From: Leifsonia aquatica H1aii
Lineage (GTDB): Bacteria > Actinomycetota > Actinomycetes > Actinomycetales > Microbacteriaceae
DNA length: 64,000 nucleotides
Direction: 5' to 3'
Assembly: GCF_000633535.1 (NCBI RefSeq)
Contig: NZ_AYMR01000034.1
Coordinates: 1 to 64,000, forward strand
Shown: piece after piece, positions 54,044 through 62,899 of the stretch
Numbering within the stretch: position 1 is the first letter of the stretch
Layout of the letters: each line of letters opens with the position of its first letter
Notes under the pieces: model-generated
Database searches by the model: none
Told to the model about the DNA's origin: nothing
Seen by the model: the letters and a program-made list of their open reading frames with translations, nothing else
Translations under genes and position numbers: made by a program

Positions 54044-54978
54044 TGGCAGCGAAGCGAACCGGCCTGGGCCGCGGAATCGGCGCCCTGATCCCGACGTCGG
54101 ACCAGTCGGCGCGCCCCGTGGACGTGTTCTTCCCGGACTCCACCGCCCAGGTCTCCGATGAGCTCGTCGCCGTCCCCGGCGCCCGACTGGCCTACCTCTC
54201 CCCCGCCGACATCGTGCCGAACCCGGTGCAGCCGCGCACCGAGTTCGACCAGGATGCTCTCGATGAGCTCATCGCGAGCATCCGTGAGGTCGGAGTCCTG
54301 CAGCCCGTCGTCGTCCGCCCCCTCGCCGGACAGGCCGACAAGTACGAACTCATCATGGGCGAGCGCCGGCTGCGCGCGACCAAGGAGCTCGGGCTCGCGA
54401 ACATCCCTGCCGTCATCAAGGACACGGCGGACGACGCGATGCTCCGCGACGCCCTTCTCGAGAACCTGCACCGGTCGCAGCTGAACCCGCTCGAAGAGGC
54501 CTCCGCCTACCAGCAGCTCCTCGCTGACTTCGGCATCACGCAGGACGAGCTCGCCACCCGCATCGGACGCTCGCGTCCGCAGATCACGAACACGATCCGG
54601 CTGCTGAAGCTCCCCGCTCCGGTACAGAGTCGCGTCGCGGCCGGCGTCCTCAGTGCCGGGCACGCCCGCGCCATTCTCTCCCTGGGCGAGGGTGAGGAGG
54701 CGATGGTCAAGCTCGCCGACAAGATCGTCAACGAGGACCTCTCCGTACGCGCGGCGGAGGCGGTTGCCAGCAAGAGCCCCAAGCCGGCCCGCTCGAAGGC
54801 GACTCCCGGAAAGCACCGCGGACACCTCGATGAGATCGCCGAGAAGCTCGGCGACCGCCTGAACACCCGCGTGAAGATCACCCTCGGCGCACGAAAAGGC
54901 CAGATCGTGGTGGATTTCGCGACGATCCAGGACCTGAACCGCATCCTCGACGAGATCGGCCAGCCCAGCTACAACTGA
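54043..54978 (+). CDS. parB: chromosome partitioning protein ParB
   Basis: The 311-residue protein has the N-terminal CTPase/ParB domain (GERRLRATKELGL, ENLHRSQLNPLEEASAYQQLL), a helix-turn-helix (TQDELATRIGRSRPQITNTIRLL), and a C-terminal dimerisation domain (RVKITLGARKGQIVVDFATIQDLNRIL). It binds parS and spreads. It starts at ATG 54043, overlapping the parA stop by one base, after GAAGAGGAGC. Confidence 0.95.
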   Translation: MAAKRTGLGRGIGALIPTSDQSARPVDVFFPDSTAQVSDELVAVPGARLAYLSPADIVPNPVQPRTEFDQDALDELIASIREVGVLQPVVVRPLAGQADKYELIMGERRLRATKELGLANIPAVIKDTADDAMLRDALLENLHRSQLNPLEEASAYQQLLADFGITQDELATRIGRSRPQITNTIRLLKLPAPVQSRVAAGVLSAGHARAILSLGEGEEAMVKLADKIVNEDLSVRAAEAVASKSPKPARSKATPGKHRGHLDEIAEKLGDRLNTRVKITLGARKGQIVVDFATIQDLNRILDEIGQPSYN

Positions 54979-54989
54979 GGCAGCTGGGC
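54963..54989. terminator. hairpin at the parB/ddl convergence
   Basis: GCCCAGCT (54963-54970) and AGCTGGGC (54982-54989) pair around an 11-base loop containing the parB stop. It could terminate transcripts from both sides, though no T-tract is seen. Confidence 0.5.
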
Positions 54990-55026
54990 CGGCGGATCCG
55001 ACGGCCGACGACGGGGTCGGACGGAG

Positions 55027-55992
55027 TCAGCCCTCGGCGATGGCCGCGATGGCCAGAGCGGCGTAGACCTCGCCGAGATCCCGACCCGACGCGGCGATCG
55101 CCTGCGGCATGATCGAGGTCTCCGTCAGGCCGGGGAGCACGTTCGCCTCGAGGAACCACGGCACTCCTGCTTCGTCCACGATGAGGTCGATCCGCGACAG
55201 GTGCCGCAGGCCCAGCGCACCGTGGGCGGTGGACGCGGCCTCGGCGACGGCCTCGGCGACGTCCGGAGCCAGTCGGGCGGGAACGTAGAACCGGGTCTCC
55301 CCCGCGTTGTACCGGGCGTCGAAGGTGTACGCACCGTCGACGGGTTCGATCTCGACGGCGGGAAGCGCCTCGACGCCGTCGCCGGTGTCGATGACGGCGA
55401 CGGACACCTCCACACCCTCGACCTTGCGCTCGATCAGCGCGACCTCGGCGTACGTGTAGGCGTCGACCATGGCACGCGGGAGTTCCTCCGCGGCCGTCAC
55501 GATCGTCACGCCCTGAGCGGATCCGCCCTGAGCGGGCTTCACCACGACGGGCATGCCGAGTCCGTCGATGATCGTCGACAGGACGCTGTTCGCCCCGAGC
55601 TCGCGGAAGGTCTCCTTCGGCAGCGTGACCGAATCCGGGGTCGCGACTCCCGCGCGGGCGACGATCGCCTTCGCGGTCGGCTTTGACCAGGCCAGCCGGG
55701 ATGAGTCGGTCCGCGAGCCCACGAAGGGGATGCCGGTCAGCTCGAGCAGTGCGCGCAGGGCGCCGTCCTCACCGCTCGCGCCGTGCAGGGCGGGCCAGAC
55801 GACGTCCGGGCGCGAGTCGGTCAGGAACCCGAGCAGGGAGCCGTCCGGCTCACGGACGCTCACCCGATGGCCGAGCGAGTTGAGGCCGTCCGCCACCCGG
55901 CGGCCGCTGCGCAGCGAGATGTCCCGTTCGTGCGAGATCCCGCCGGCGAGCACGATGATGTCGAGGGCGTCGGGGGCTTCTTTTTCTGCCAT
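55027..55992 (-). CDS. ddl: D-alanine-D-alanine ligase family protein
   Basis: The 321-residue ATP-grasp enzyme starts with IIVLAGGISHERDISLRSG and has VWPALHGASGEDGALRALLELTGIPFVGS, the ATP site VVVKPAQGGSAQGV, and FLEANVLPGLTETSIMPQ. It joins D-alanines for peptidoglycan, or a related dipeptide. It may be a second copy: its position between parB and an aminotransferase is unlike the classic ddl. It ends 48 bp from parB and follows the aminotransferase gene by 24 bp. Confidence 0.82.
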   Translation of the reverse strand: MAEKEAPDALDIIVLAGGISHERDISLRSGRRVADGLNSLGHRVSVREPDGSLLGFLTDSRPDVVWPALHGASGEDGALRALLELTGIPFVGSRTDSSRLAWSKPTAKAIVARAGVATPDSVTLPKETFRELGANSVLSTIIDGLGMPVVVKPAQGGSAQGVTIVTAAEELPRAMVDAYTYAEVALIERKVEGVEVSVAVIDTGDGVEALPAVEIEPVDGAYTFDARYNAGETRFYVPARLAPDVAEAVAEAASTAHGALGLRHLSRIDLIVDEAGVPWFLEANVLPGLTETSIMPQAIAASGRDLGEVYAALAIAAIAEG

Positions 55993-56016
55993 GATCAGCT
56001 CTTTCTCGTTGCGCGC

Positions 56017-57339
56017 TCAGCGCAGGTCGGTCGGCGGGTTGGCGCTGGTCCGGGTGGGACGAGCGGCGGTGAGCGGGCCCGTCCCCGCGAAGGTGTCGAG
56101 CAGATCCTGCTCGCCGTTGATCACGGTGGCGAGCCGGCGGACGCCGACCCGGATGTTCTCCGGGGTCGGGTAGCAGAACGAGAGCCGGATGTTCTGGGCG
56201 CCCGAACCGTCGCCGTAGAACGCGGTCCCCGGGGTGTAGGCCACGAGCTCGGTCACGGCGCGCGGCAGCATGGCCTTGGAATCCAGGTGCGACGGAAGCG
56301 TGAGCCAGACGTAGAAGCCGCCGTTGGGGTTCGTCCAGCTCAACTCGGGCAGATACTCCTCGAGGGCCGAGATCATCGCCTCCTTGCGCTCGCGATAGAC
56401 GCCGCGGAAGGTGTCGATCTGGCCTTTCCAGTCCGCATCGCGCAGGTACTCGGAGATGACCAGCTGACTGAACGAGCTCGGGCTCAGGACCGCCGCCTCG
56501 TTGGCGAGGATGAGCTTCTCGCGGATGGCGTGCGGTGCGAGCGCCCAGCCGACCCGGAAGCCCGGAGCGAGGGTCTTGGAGAAGGTGCCGAGGTAGACGA
56601 CGCCCTCCTGCTCGACGGAGCGCATCGCCGCGGGCGGACGTTCGCCGAAGTAGAGCAGGCCGTACGGGTTGTCCTCCAGCACGAGGATGTCGTTGGCGCG
56701 CGCGATCTCGAGGATCTCGAGCCGCCGCTCCCACGACAGCGTGACGCCGGCGGGATTGTGGAACGTCGGAACGGTGTAGAGGAACTTCACCCGGCGCCCG
56801 GCGGTCTTGAGCCGGGCGATGTGCTCCCGCAGCGCTTCGGGGATGAGGCCGTGCTCGTCCATCGGGACGTGGTCGACCTCGGCCTGGTACGAGCGGAAGA
56901 TCACCATCGCGGTGACGTAGCTCGGGCCCTCGGCGAGAACGACGTCGCCCGGGTCGATGAAGAGCTTGCTGAACAGCTCGAGCGCGTGCTGCGAACCCGT
57001 CGTGACGACGACGTCGTCCGCGCTTCCGCTGATGCCTTCCAGCGCCATGACGTCGAGGATCTGCTCACGCAAGGCCGGGACACCCTGACCGGAGCCGTAC
57101 TGCAGCGCGATCGGTCCGCGCTCGCGCATGACCCGGTCCATCGCTCCGACCACCAGATCCTCGGGCAGAGCGGCGACGTAGGGCATGCCGCCGGCCAGGG
57201 AGACCACCTCGGGGCGGCTGGCGACGGCGAACAGGGCTCGGACCTCGCTGGCGGCCAGGCCGCTGGTGCGCTGCGCATAGTGGCTGTACCACGGGTCCAG
57301 ATTGTTGCCCCGCTGCTGCGGGTTGCCCTGTTCGGTCAC
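56017..57339 (-). CDS. PLP-dependent aminotransferase (fold type I)
   Basis: The 440-residue protein has LAGGMPYVAALPEDLV, PTFHNPAGVTLSWERR, the PLP Lys in GTFSKTLAPGFRVGW, and SFCYPTPENIRVGVRRL. It resembles the class I/II aminotransferases of the MocR-like (2-aminoadipate/alanine) group but lacks the winged-helix domain. It may make an amino acid for the adjacent ligase (inference). ATG 57339 is used. Confidence 0.86.
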   Translation of the reverse strand: MTEQGNPQQRGNNLDPWYSHYAQRTSGLAASEVRALFAVASRPEVVSLAGGMPYVAALPEDLVVGAMDRVMRERGPIALQYGSGQGVPALREQILDVMALEGISGSADDVVVTTGSQHALELFSKLFIDPGDVVLAEGPSYVTAMVIFRSYQAEVDHVPMDEHGLIPEALREHIARLKTAGRRVKFLYTVPTFHNPAGVTLSWERRLEILEIARANDILVLEDNPYGLLYFGERPPAAMRSVEQEGVVYLGTFSKTLAPGFRVGWALAPHAIREKLILANEAAVLSPSSFSQLVISEYLRDADWKGQIDTFRGVYRERKEAMISALEEYLPELSWTNPNGGFYVWLTLPSHLDSKAMLPRAVTELVAYTPGTAFYGDGSGAQNIRLSFCYPTPENIRVGVRRLATVINGEQDLLDTFAGTGPLTAARPTRTSANPPTDLR

Positions 57340-57426
57340 GAGTCATTCCATTTCTAGTGGCGTGTAGTCATGCTATTTGGGTGGTGCGTCCCGGGAAAAA
57401 TCCCCGGCACCCGGCGGATACGAAAA

Positions 57427-57460
57427 AGACCCGCCCGGCGGGTGAGCGCCGGACGGGTCT
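57427..57460 (-). terminator. trxBA terminator
   Basis: Plus-strand arms AGACCCGCCCGGCG (57427-57440) and CGCCGGACGGGTCT (57447-57460) pair with one mismatch. On the minus strand the stem is followed by TTTTTCG, a rho-independent terminator for trxB-trxA. Confidence 0.85.
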
Positions 57461-57477
57461 GCGAAGAGGCTGGTCGG

Positions 57478-57804
57478 CTACGCGAGGTAGGCGGCCAGGT
57501 CGGCTTCGAGGGCGGGCTTCGGCTTGGCGCCGATGACGGTCTTGACGACCTCTCCGCCCTGGTACACCTTCATCGCGGGGATGGAGGTGATCTGGTACTT
57601 CGCCGCGGTCTGCGGGTTCTCGTCGACATTGAGCTTGACGATCTCGATCTTGTCGGAGTGCTCCGCCGCGATCTGGTCGAGGATCGGGCCGACGGCGCGA
57701 CACGGGCCGCACCACTCTGCCCAGAAGTCCACGAGGATGGTCTTCTCGTTGTTGAGGACGTCCTGCTCGAACGTCGCGTCCGTGACCGAACGTGCTGCTG
57801 ACAT
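57478..57804 (-). CDS. trxA: thioredoxin
   Basis: The 108-residue protein has the WCGPC active site (Cys32/Cys35) and LVDFWAEWCGPCRAVGP, with the cis-Pro region ITSIPAMKVY. It reduces disulfides using TrxB. It starts at ATG 57804 after AAGGAGA and lies 13 bp after trxB. Confidence 0.96.
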   Translation of the reverse strand: MSAARSVTDATFEQDVLNNEKTILVDFWAEWCGPCRAVGPILDQIAAEHSDKIEIVKLNVDENPQTAAKYQITSIPAMKVYQGGEVVKTVIGAKPKPALEADLAAYLA

Positions 57805-57817
57805 TGTCTGATTCTCC

Positions 57818-58804
57818 TTAGGCGGTGGTCGAGAGTTCACGATCGCTGGAGGCGGGCTCGACCGCCTTCTCCAGCAGGTTCTGAGGGAGCGAAGCGAGGA
57901 AGTGCTCCGCGTCCAGGGCGGCGACGGTGCCCGACGCCGCGGCCGTGACGGCCTGACGGTAGGTCGGGTCGATCACGTCGCCGGCGGCGAAGACGCCGCT
58001 CAGGTTGGTCTTCGAGGAACGCCCGTCGACGGCGATGGTGCCCTCCGCGGTCAGATCCAACTGGCCGTGGACGAGGTGCACGCGCGGGTCGTTGCCGATC
58101 GCGATGAACAGGCCCTGCAGCTCCAGCTCGCTCTCGACGCCGGTCTCCAGGTTGCGCAGCGTCACGTGCTGCACCTGCTCGGTGCCGCCGATGCCGATGA
58201 CCTCCGAGTTCCAGACGAACTCGATCTTCTCGTTGGCGAAGGCGCGATCCTGCATGATCTTGGAGGCGCGGAGGCTGTCGCGACGGTGGATGACGTAGAC
58301 CTTGTCCGCGAAGCGGGTGAGGAAGTTGGCCTCCTCCATCGCGGAGTCGCCGCCGCCGACGACGGCGATCGTGCGCTCGCGGAAGAAGAACCCGTCGCAG
58401 GTGGCGCACCACGAGACACCGTGCCCGGACAGACGCTCCTCGTCCTCCAGGCCCAGCTTGCGGTAGGCGGAGCCGGTGGCGAAGATCACGGAGAGGGCCT
58501 CGTGGACGGCGCCGGAGCCGAGGGTGACGGTCTTGACCTCACCGGTCAGGTCGACGGAGACGACGTCGTCGAGCACGACCTCTGTGCCGAACTTCTCGGC
58601 CTGGGCCTGCATCTTGAACATGAGGTCGGGACCCATGATCCCGTCGGGGAAGCCGGGGAAATTCTCGACCTCGGTGGTGTTCATCAGCTCGCCACCGGCC
58701 TCGACGGAGGAGGCGATCAGCAGCGGCTTCAGATTGGCGCGGGCCGCATAGATGGCCGCGGTGTACCCGGCAGGGCCGGAACCGATGATGATGATCTGCC
58801 GCAC
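57818..58804 (-). CDS. trxB: thioredoxin reductase
   Basis: The 328-residue flavoprotein has FAD motif IIGSGPAGYTAAIYAARA, redox-active SWCATCDGFFF, and NADPH site VVGGGDSAMEEA. It starts at GTG 58804 after GGAG; a longer N-terminus is possible but unlike the family. It is co-transcribed with trxA. Confidence 0.95.
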   Translation of the reverse strand: MRQIIIIGSGPAGYTAAIYAARANLKPLLIASSVEAGGELMNTTEVENFPGFPDGIMGPDLMFKMQAQAEKFGTEVVLDDVVSVDLTGEVKTVTLGSGAVHEALSVIFATGSAYRKLGLEDEERLSGHGVSWCATCDGFFFRERTIAVVGGGDSAMEEANFLTRFADKVYVIHRRDSLRASKIMQDRAFANEKIEFVWNSEVIGIGGTEQVQHVTLRNLETGVESELELQGLFIAIGNDPRVHLVHGQLDLTAEGTIAVDGRSSKTNLSGVFAAGDVIDPTYRQAVTAAASGTVAALDAEHFLASLPQNLLEKAVEPASSDRELSTTA

Positions 58805-58889
58805 GGCGGAACTCCTTGACTGTCTGCGGAACCTCCGGGACCGGAGGCACCGACCAATAGAACACATCCTAGGCGGATGCTATTCCGAC

Positions 58890-60536
58890 TCACCCGCCCT
58901 GTGGAGTTCGGCGCCGAAGGCGGTCGAGGATTGGACCGACTCCCGCCTCCAGGTCGCTGGAGCCGAGGATTGCGAGGAATCCGACGTACACGATCAGCAT
59001 CACCACGCCGACGACGGCAGACGAGACGATCGCCCCGAGGATCCCGCTCACCGGGAAGGCTCCCGGCTCCACACCTCCCAGCAGCACCAGGAATCCGGTC
59101 CCGGCGATCACCGCCGCCAGCGCGGCCAGCAGGAAGCGCCAGAGCCCGCTCGCGATCCGCCGGCCGTCCACTCCCCCGACACGGCGCCGGAGCAGCGCGA
59201 ACGCGAGCACGGCCTGGACGACGCTCGCGAGGGAGACGACGAGGGCGACGGCGGCGGCGCGCCACTCCGGCCCGACGGCGAAGCAGGCCAGCACTCCGGC
59301 GATGATGACGCCGACCTGGGCGAGCGTGAAGAAGAACGGGGTGCGGGTGTCGCCCAGTGAGTAGAAGGCTCGCTGGGCCATGAACACCAGGGAGAAGGGG
59401 ACCAGCCCGACCAGATAGGCGATCAGCACCAGTCCCATCGTCTGGTAGTTGGAGGTGAACACGCGGGCGACCGGGTAGGCGACGACGATCAGGGCGGCCG
59501 ACGAGAAGACGATCAGGAACATGATCGAGCGGGCAGCGCTGGAGAAGTCCTCGCGGAAGTCGGTGATCGCCCCGCGATGGGCGTGTTCGGCCATCCGCGT
59601 GTAGTACGCCGTGACGATCGACACCGCGATGATGCCGTGCGGCAGCATGAAGATCAGCCAGGCGTTGTTCATGACGAACGAGCCGGCGTAGCCGACGCCG
59701 GCCGAGTTGGACACGTTCAGCTCGACCAGACCGGCGAGCTGCGTGGCGATCAGCATCCCGAACGTCCAGCCGGCTGCCCGCCCCGCCGTGCCCAGGTTGA
59801 CGCCGCGCCAGCCGAAGTCCAGACGGAAGCGCAGGCCGATCCGCCGCCAGAACACGAACAGGATCAGCGCCTGGACGGCGATTCCGAGCGTCGCCCCACC
59901 CGCGAGGAGGGCGATCATGCCGACCGACCAGGTGTCGTGAGGGTTGTCCGCCTTCGAGTACGCCCCGAACAGCAGGACGAACGCGCTGAGTGTCGCGATC
60001 GCCACCACGTTGTTGACGACCGGTGCCCAGGTGAACGGACCGAACGACTTTCGGGCGTTCAGCACCTCGCCGAGCAGGGTGTAGAGGCCGAGGAAGAAGA
60101 TCTGCGGAAGCGACCAGTAGGCGAAGGTCGTCGCGAGCTGTGCCTGCTCGTCGCGCAGGCCGTAGAGGCTCATCAGGAGCGGTGCGGCGATGGTCGCGAT
60201 CACCGTGATGCCCGCGAACACCACGATGCCGAGGGTGACCAGTTTGTTGATGTAGGCACGGCCGCCGTCGGCGTTGACGGACGCGCGCACGATCTGGGGG
60301 ACGAGGACGGCGTTCAGGATGCCTTGGGCGATGATCGCGTAGAGGCTGTTCGGCACGGAGGTCGCCGTGCCGAACGCGTTCGCCGCCAGACTGACGGTCC
60401 CGATCGCCTTCACCAGGAGCCACGCCTTCGCGAAGCCGAGGATGCGCGAGACGAACGTCCCCGAGGCGAGCATGGCGCTGGCGCGCCCGATGCTAGCCAC
60501 GCGTGTCGTCCCCCGGGGTCGGCGGCTCGGCTGCAT
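58890..60536 (-). CDS. murJ: lipid II flippase MurJ
   Basis: The 548-residue protein has about 14 transmembrane segments of the MVF/MurJ family, with ILGFAKAWLLVKAIG, FVMNNAWLIFMLPHGIIAVSIV, and MAQRAFYSLGDTRTPFF. It flips lipid II. It lacks the intracellular pseudokinase and FHA-binding extension seen in mycobacterial MviN. The start is uncertain: ATG 60536 overlaps DUF6049 by 44 bp, and GTG 60500 by 8 bp. It is followed by trxB 85 bp on. Confidence 0.93.
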   Translation of the reverse strand: MQPSRRPRGTTRVASIGRASAMLASGTFVSRILGFAKAWLLVKAIGTVSLAANAFGTATSVPNSLYAIIAQGILNAVLVPQIVRASVNADGGRAYINKLVTLGIVVFAGITVIATIAAPLLMSLYGLRDEQAQLATTFAYWSLPQIFFLGLYTLLGEVLNARKSFGPFTWAPVVNNVVAIATLSAFVLLFGAYSKADNPHDTWSVGMIALLAGGATLGIAVQALILFVFWRRIGLRFRLDFGWRGVNLGTAGRAAGWTFGMLIATQLAGLVELNVSNSAGVGYAGSFVMNNAWLIFMLPHGIIAVSIVTAYYTRMAEHAHRGAITDFREDFSSAARSIMFLIVFSSAALIVVAYPVARVFTSNYQTMGLVLIAYLVGLVPFSLVFMAQRAFYSLGDTRTPFFFTLAQVGVIIAGVLACFAVGPEWRAAAVALVVSLASVVQAVLAFALLRRRVGGVDGRRIASGLWRFLLAALAAVIAGTGFLVLLGGVEPGAFPVSGILGAIVSSAVVGVVMLIVYVGFLAILGSSDLEAGVGPILDRLRRRTPQGG

Positions 60537-62805
60537 CCCGCGGTTCCGCGTCGCCGGTGTCGTCGTCGTTCACCGGCACCGGGGCTCCGTCGACCACTGC
60601 GGCATCCGTGTCCGCCTCCTGACGGCGCTCCTTGCGTCGACGCAGGATGTTCCGGACGATCCCGAAGCCGAAGAGCAGGACGAGAAGGATGCCCAGGATC
60701 AGCGCGCCGAGGCCTTCCCAATCGGCGTGCACGTCCACCGTCACCGAGGTCGGGTCGCCGATCGGGACGCCGGTGGGGCTGTACAGGTGCAGGGAGATCA
60801 CGACCTGTCCGTTGCCGACCTTGGCCTTGACCGGCACGAGGAGGGTCGCCCGGGAGTCCTGGGGGATGCGCTTCGTCGCCGTGTCGTCGATCTCGAGCCG
60901 GCTGTTCGACGGTGCGGCCGTGAGGACGACCGTGGCCGCCTCCCCGGTCAGCTCGTTGCTGACTGTGAACGGGATCGATCCCTGCGCACTCACGAGGTTG
61001 ATGTTCTCGGTCGGGAGGATGCGGATCGAGTGCAGGGTCTTGACCGTGGCCTTCTGCGAGGCGGCCACCGCGGTCGTCCAGTCGGTCCGCGGGTTCTGCC
61101 AGGAGACGGCCAGGAGCGTCAGCAGCTGTGCACGGACCTGACCGGTGAGCGTCTCCGGGGCGTCGAGCACCGACGAGAACGCGCCGAGCGAGGTCTCGTC
61201 GGACATCAGCGCGCGGATGGAGTCGATGCGGGTCTGCGACTCCGGGGCGTCCGTCAGGGCGAGACCGCTGGTAGCGGGTGCCGACCGCACCGAGACCAGC
61301 GTGGAGGGGGATGCCCACGGCGACGAGAAGAGGGAATCGAGGGTGCGCTTCAGCTGCGTCCCGCTCGATGGCCAGGACCGGTCGAGGCCGATGAGCAGAT
61401 GGCGCGCATCGCCGCCTTCGGCGCTGATCAGCTGCAGCTGGGCGTTGAGCTTGGCCATGGCCGTGTTCCACGCCACGTCGCTGGGGGCGGAGATGGCCGA
61501 CCGGAGGGCGTCGGAGAGCCTCTGGTCGGACGCGACGACCTGGCTGCCGGCGGTCGTCACGGCGGCATTGGGCGTGCTGTCGAGATCGCCGGCGTTCGTG
61601 TTGTCGCCGGAGACGAGCACGGTCGAGAGCCCCGACGCCGCAAGCGGGGCGATGTCGGCCGCCCTGGTCGTCTGATCTCCGGGCCAGGCGATCCCGGCGA
61701 GGGTGAAGTCCCAGGCCGTGAGGTCCTCCAGCGTCGGCAACGCGGGCCCGGAGGTCGGCGTGGGTGTCGGCGTGGGTGTCGACCCGGTCGTCTTGGTCGT
61801 GGCGGTGGGTGCGGGTTGGCCGACGGAGGTCGGTGTCGGGGAGAAGTTCTTGGCGTCGAGGGCGTAGCCGAGGGAGGTGGGTTGGAGTGGACCGGTGGCG
61901 CCGGCCTGGATCTGTCCGGTCGGGTCGGCGTCGCCGTAACCGAGTGAGAAGGTTTCGTTCGGCAGGGCCTCGAGGCGCACCAGCCAATCGATGGCCGTGG
62001 CCGGCGCCGCGTTCCCGAGAGCGCGGATCGAGGCGATGATCATCGGGTCGATGCCCACCGTCACGGCGCTGTGCCCGTCGAGCCCGTCGAGGTCGCGCGT
62101 GAGGACGCCGTTCGCGGCCGTGTACGTCGTCAGGTCGGCCTCGGAGATGAGGCCGTCCGCGGTGGAGGGGCTGACGATGGGCATCACGACGCCCACGTCC
62201 GAGCGTGTCCCGGTGTCGGCGGCGCTCCAGACGACCGAGCCGCGCGCCTCCGCGTTGGCGCTCCCGGCCGCGACGGTGGCGCCCACGCCGAACACCGCGG
62301 AATCGGGCCGAGTGCCGAAGGGGACGGCCGCGGCGGGGATCGTGACCGTGACGACCGTGCTCGACCCGCTCTCCAGCGGCGGGAGGGTGGCCTGCCCGAG
62401 AGCGGTGGATCCTGTGACAGGGTCGGCCGAGCCGAGCCAGTCGGTCAATGCGCCGCGTGACGTCTGCGCCCGAGGGTCCAGCCACACCGCGACCGTTCCG
62501 GTCGAGACCGGTGCGTCCGTGGTGTTCGAGACGGTGACCGACACCACCAGATCCTGTCCGGCCACGAGCACGCCGGCATTGTCGGTGGTGACGCTGGCCG
62601 TCAGGCCGGACCCGGAGTCCGTGGCCGTCGCCATCGGTGCGCTGTTGCTGCGCGCGGCTGTCGGGGCCGGTGCGGCCGACGCCGCTGCCGGGGCGCCGGA
62701 GAAGAACAGGAGAGCGGCGGCGAGCGCGCCGAGGACGGCGCCGAACCGGCCGCCGGCACGCGGGCGACGGGCACCCCGGAGGAGGGTGGGGTCGGCTGCG
62801 CTCAT
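60493..62805 (-). CDS. DUF6049-family secreted/membrane protein
   Basis: The 770-residue protein has an N-terminal signal peptide (GALAAALLFFSGAPAAASAAPAP), a beta-rich extracytoplasmic region with a Pro/Thr linker (TGSTPTPTPTPTSGPALP), and one C-terminal transmembrane helix (GLGALILGILLVLLFGFGIV) with a basic tail. It matches the DUF6049 family found next to murJ (Rv3909-like). The function is unknown; a role in wall lipid transport is inferred from position. Confidence 0.88.
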   Translation of the reverse strand: MSAADPTLLRGARRPRAGGRFGAVLGALAAALLFFSGAPAAASAAPAPTAARSNSAPMATATDSGSGLTASVTTDNAGVLVAGQDLVVSVTVSNTTDAPVSTGTVAVWLDPRAQTSRGALTDWLGSADPVTGSTALGQATLPPLESGSSTVVTVTIPAAAVPFGTRPDSAVFGVGATVAAGSANAEARGSVVWSAADTGTRSDVGVVMPIVSPSTADGLISEADLTTYTAANGVLTRDLDGLDGHSAVTVGIDPMIIASIRALGNAAPATAIDWLVRLEALPNETFSLGYGDADPTGQIQAGATGPLQPTSLGYALDAKNFSPTPTSVGQPAPTATTKTTGSTPTPTPTPTSGPALPTLEDLTAWDFTLAGIAWPGDQTTRAADIAPLAASGLSTVLVSGDNTNAGDLDSTPNAAVTTAGSQVVASDQRLSDALRSAISAPSDVAWNTAMAKLNAQLQLISAEGGDARHLLIGLDRSWPSSGTQLKRTLDSLFSSPWASPSTLVSVRSAPATSGLALTDAPESQTRIDSIRALMSDETSLGAFSSVLDAPETLTGQVRAQLLTLLAVSWQNPRTDWTTAVAASQKATVKTLHSIRILPTENINLVSAQGSIPFTVSNELTGEAATVVLTAAPSNSRLEIDDTATKRIPQDSRATLLVPVKAKVGNGQVVISLHLYSPTGVPIGDPTSVTVDVHADWEGLGALILGILLVLLFGFGIVRNILRRRKERRQEADTDAAVVDGAPVPVNDDDTGDAEPRDAAEPPTPGDDTRG

Positions 62806-62899
62806 GCGACGACGCGCGATCCCTGCTCGGCCTCCATGTCGATGATTCTAGATGCCACCCCCTGAGAGCCCGGCCAGCGCGCCCGTAAACTGGGTCACC

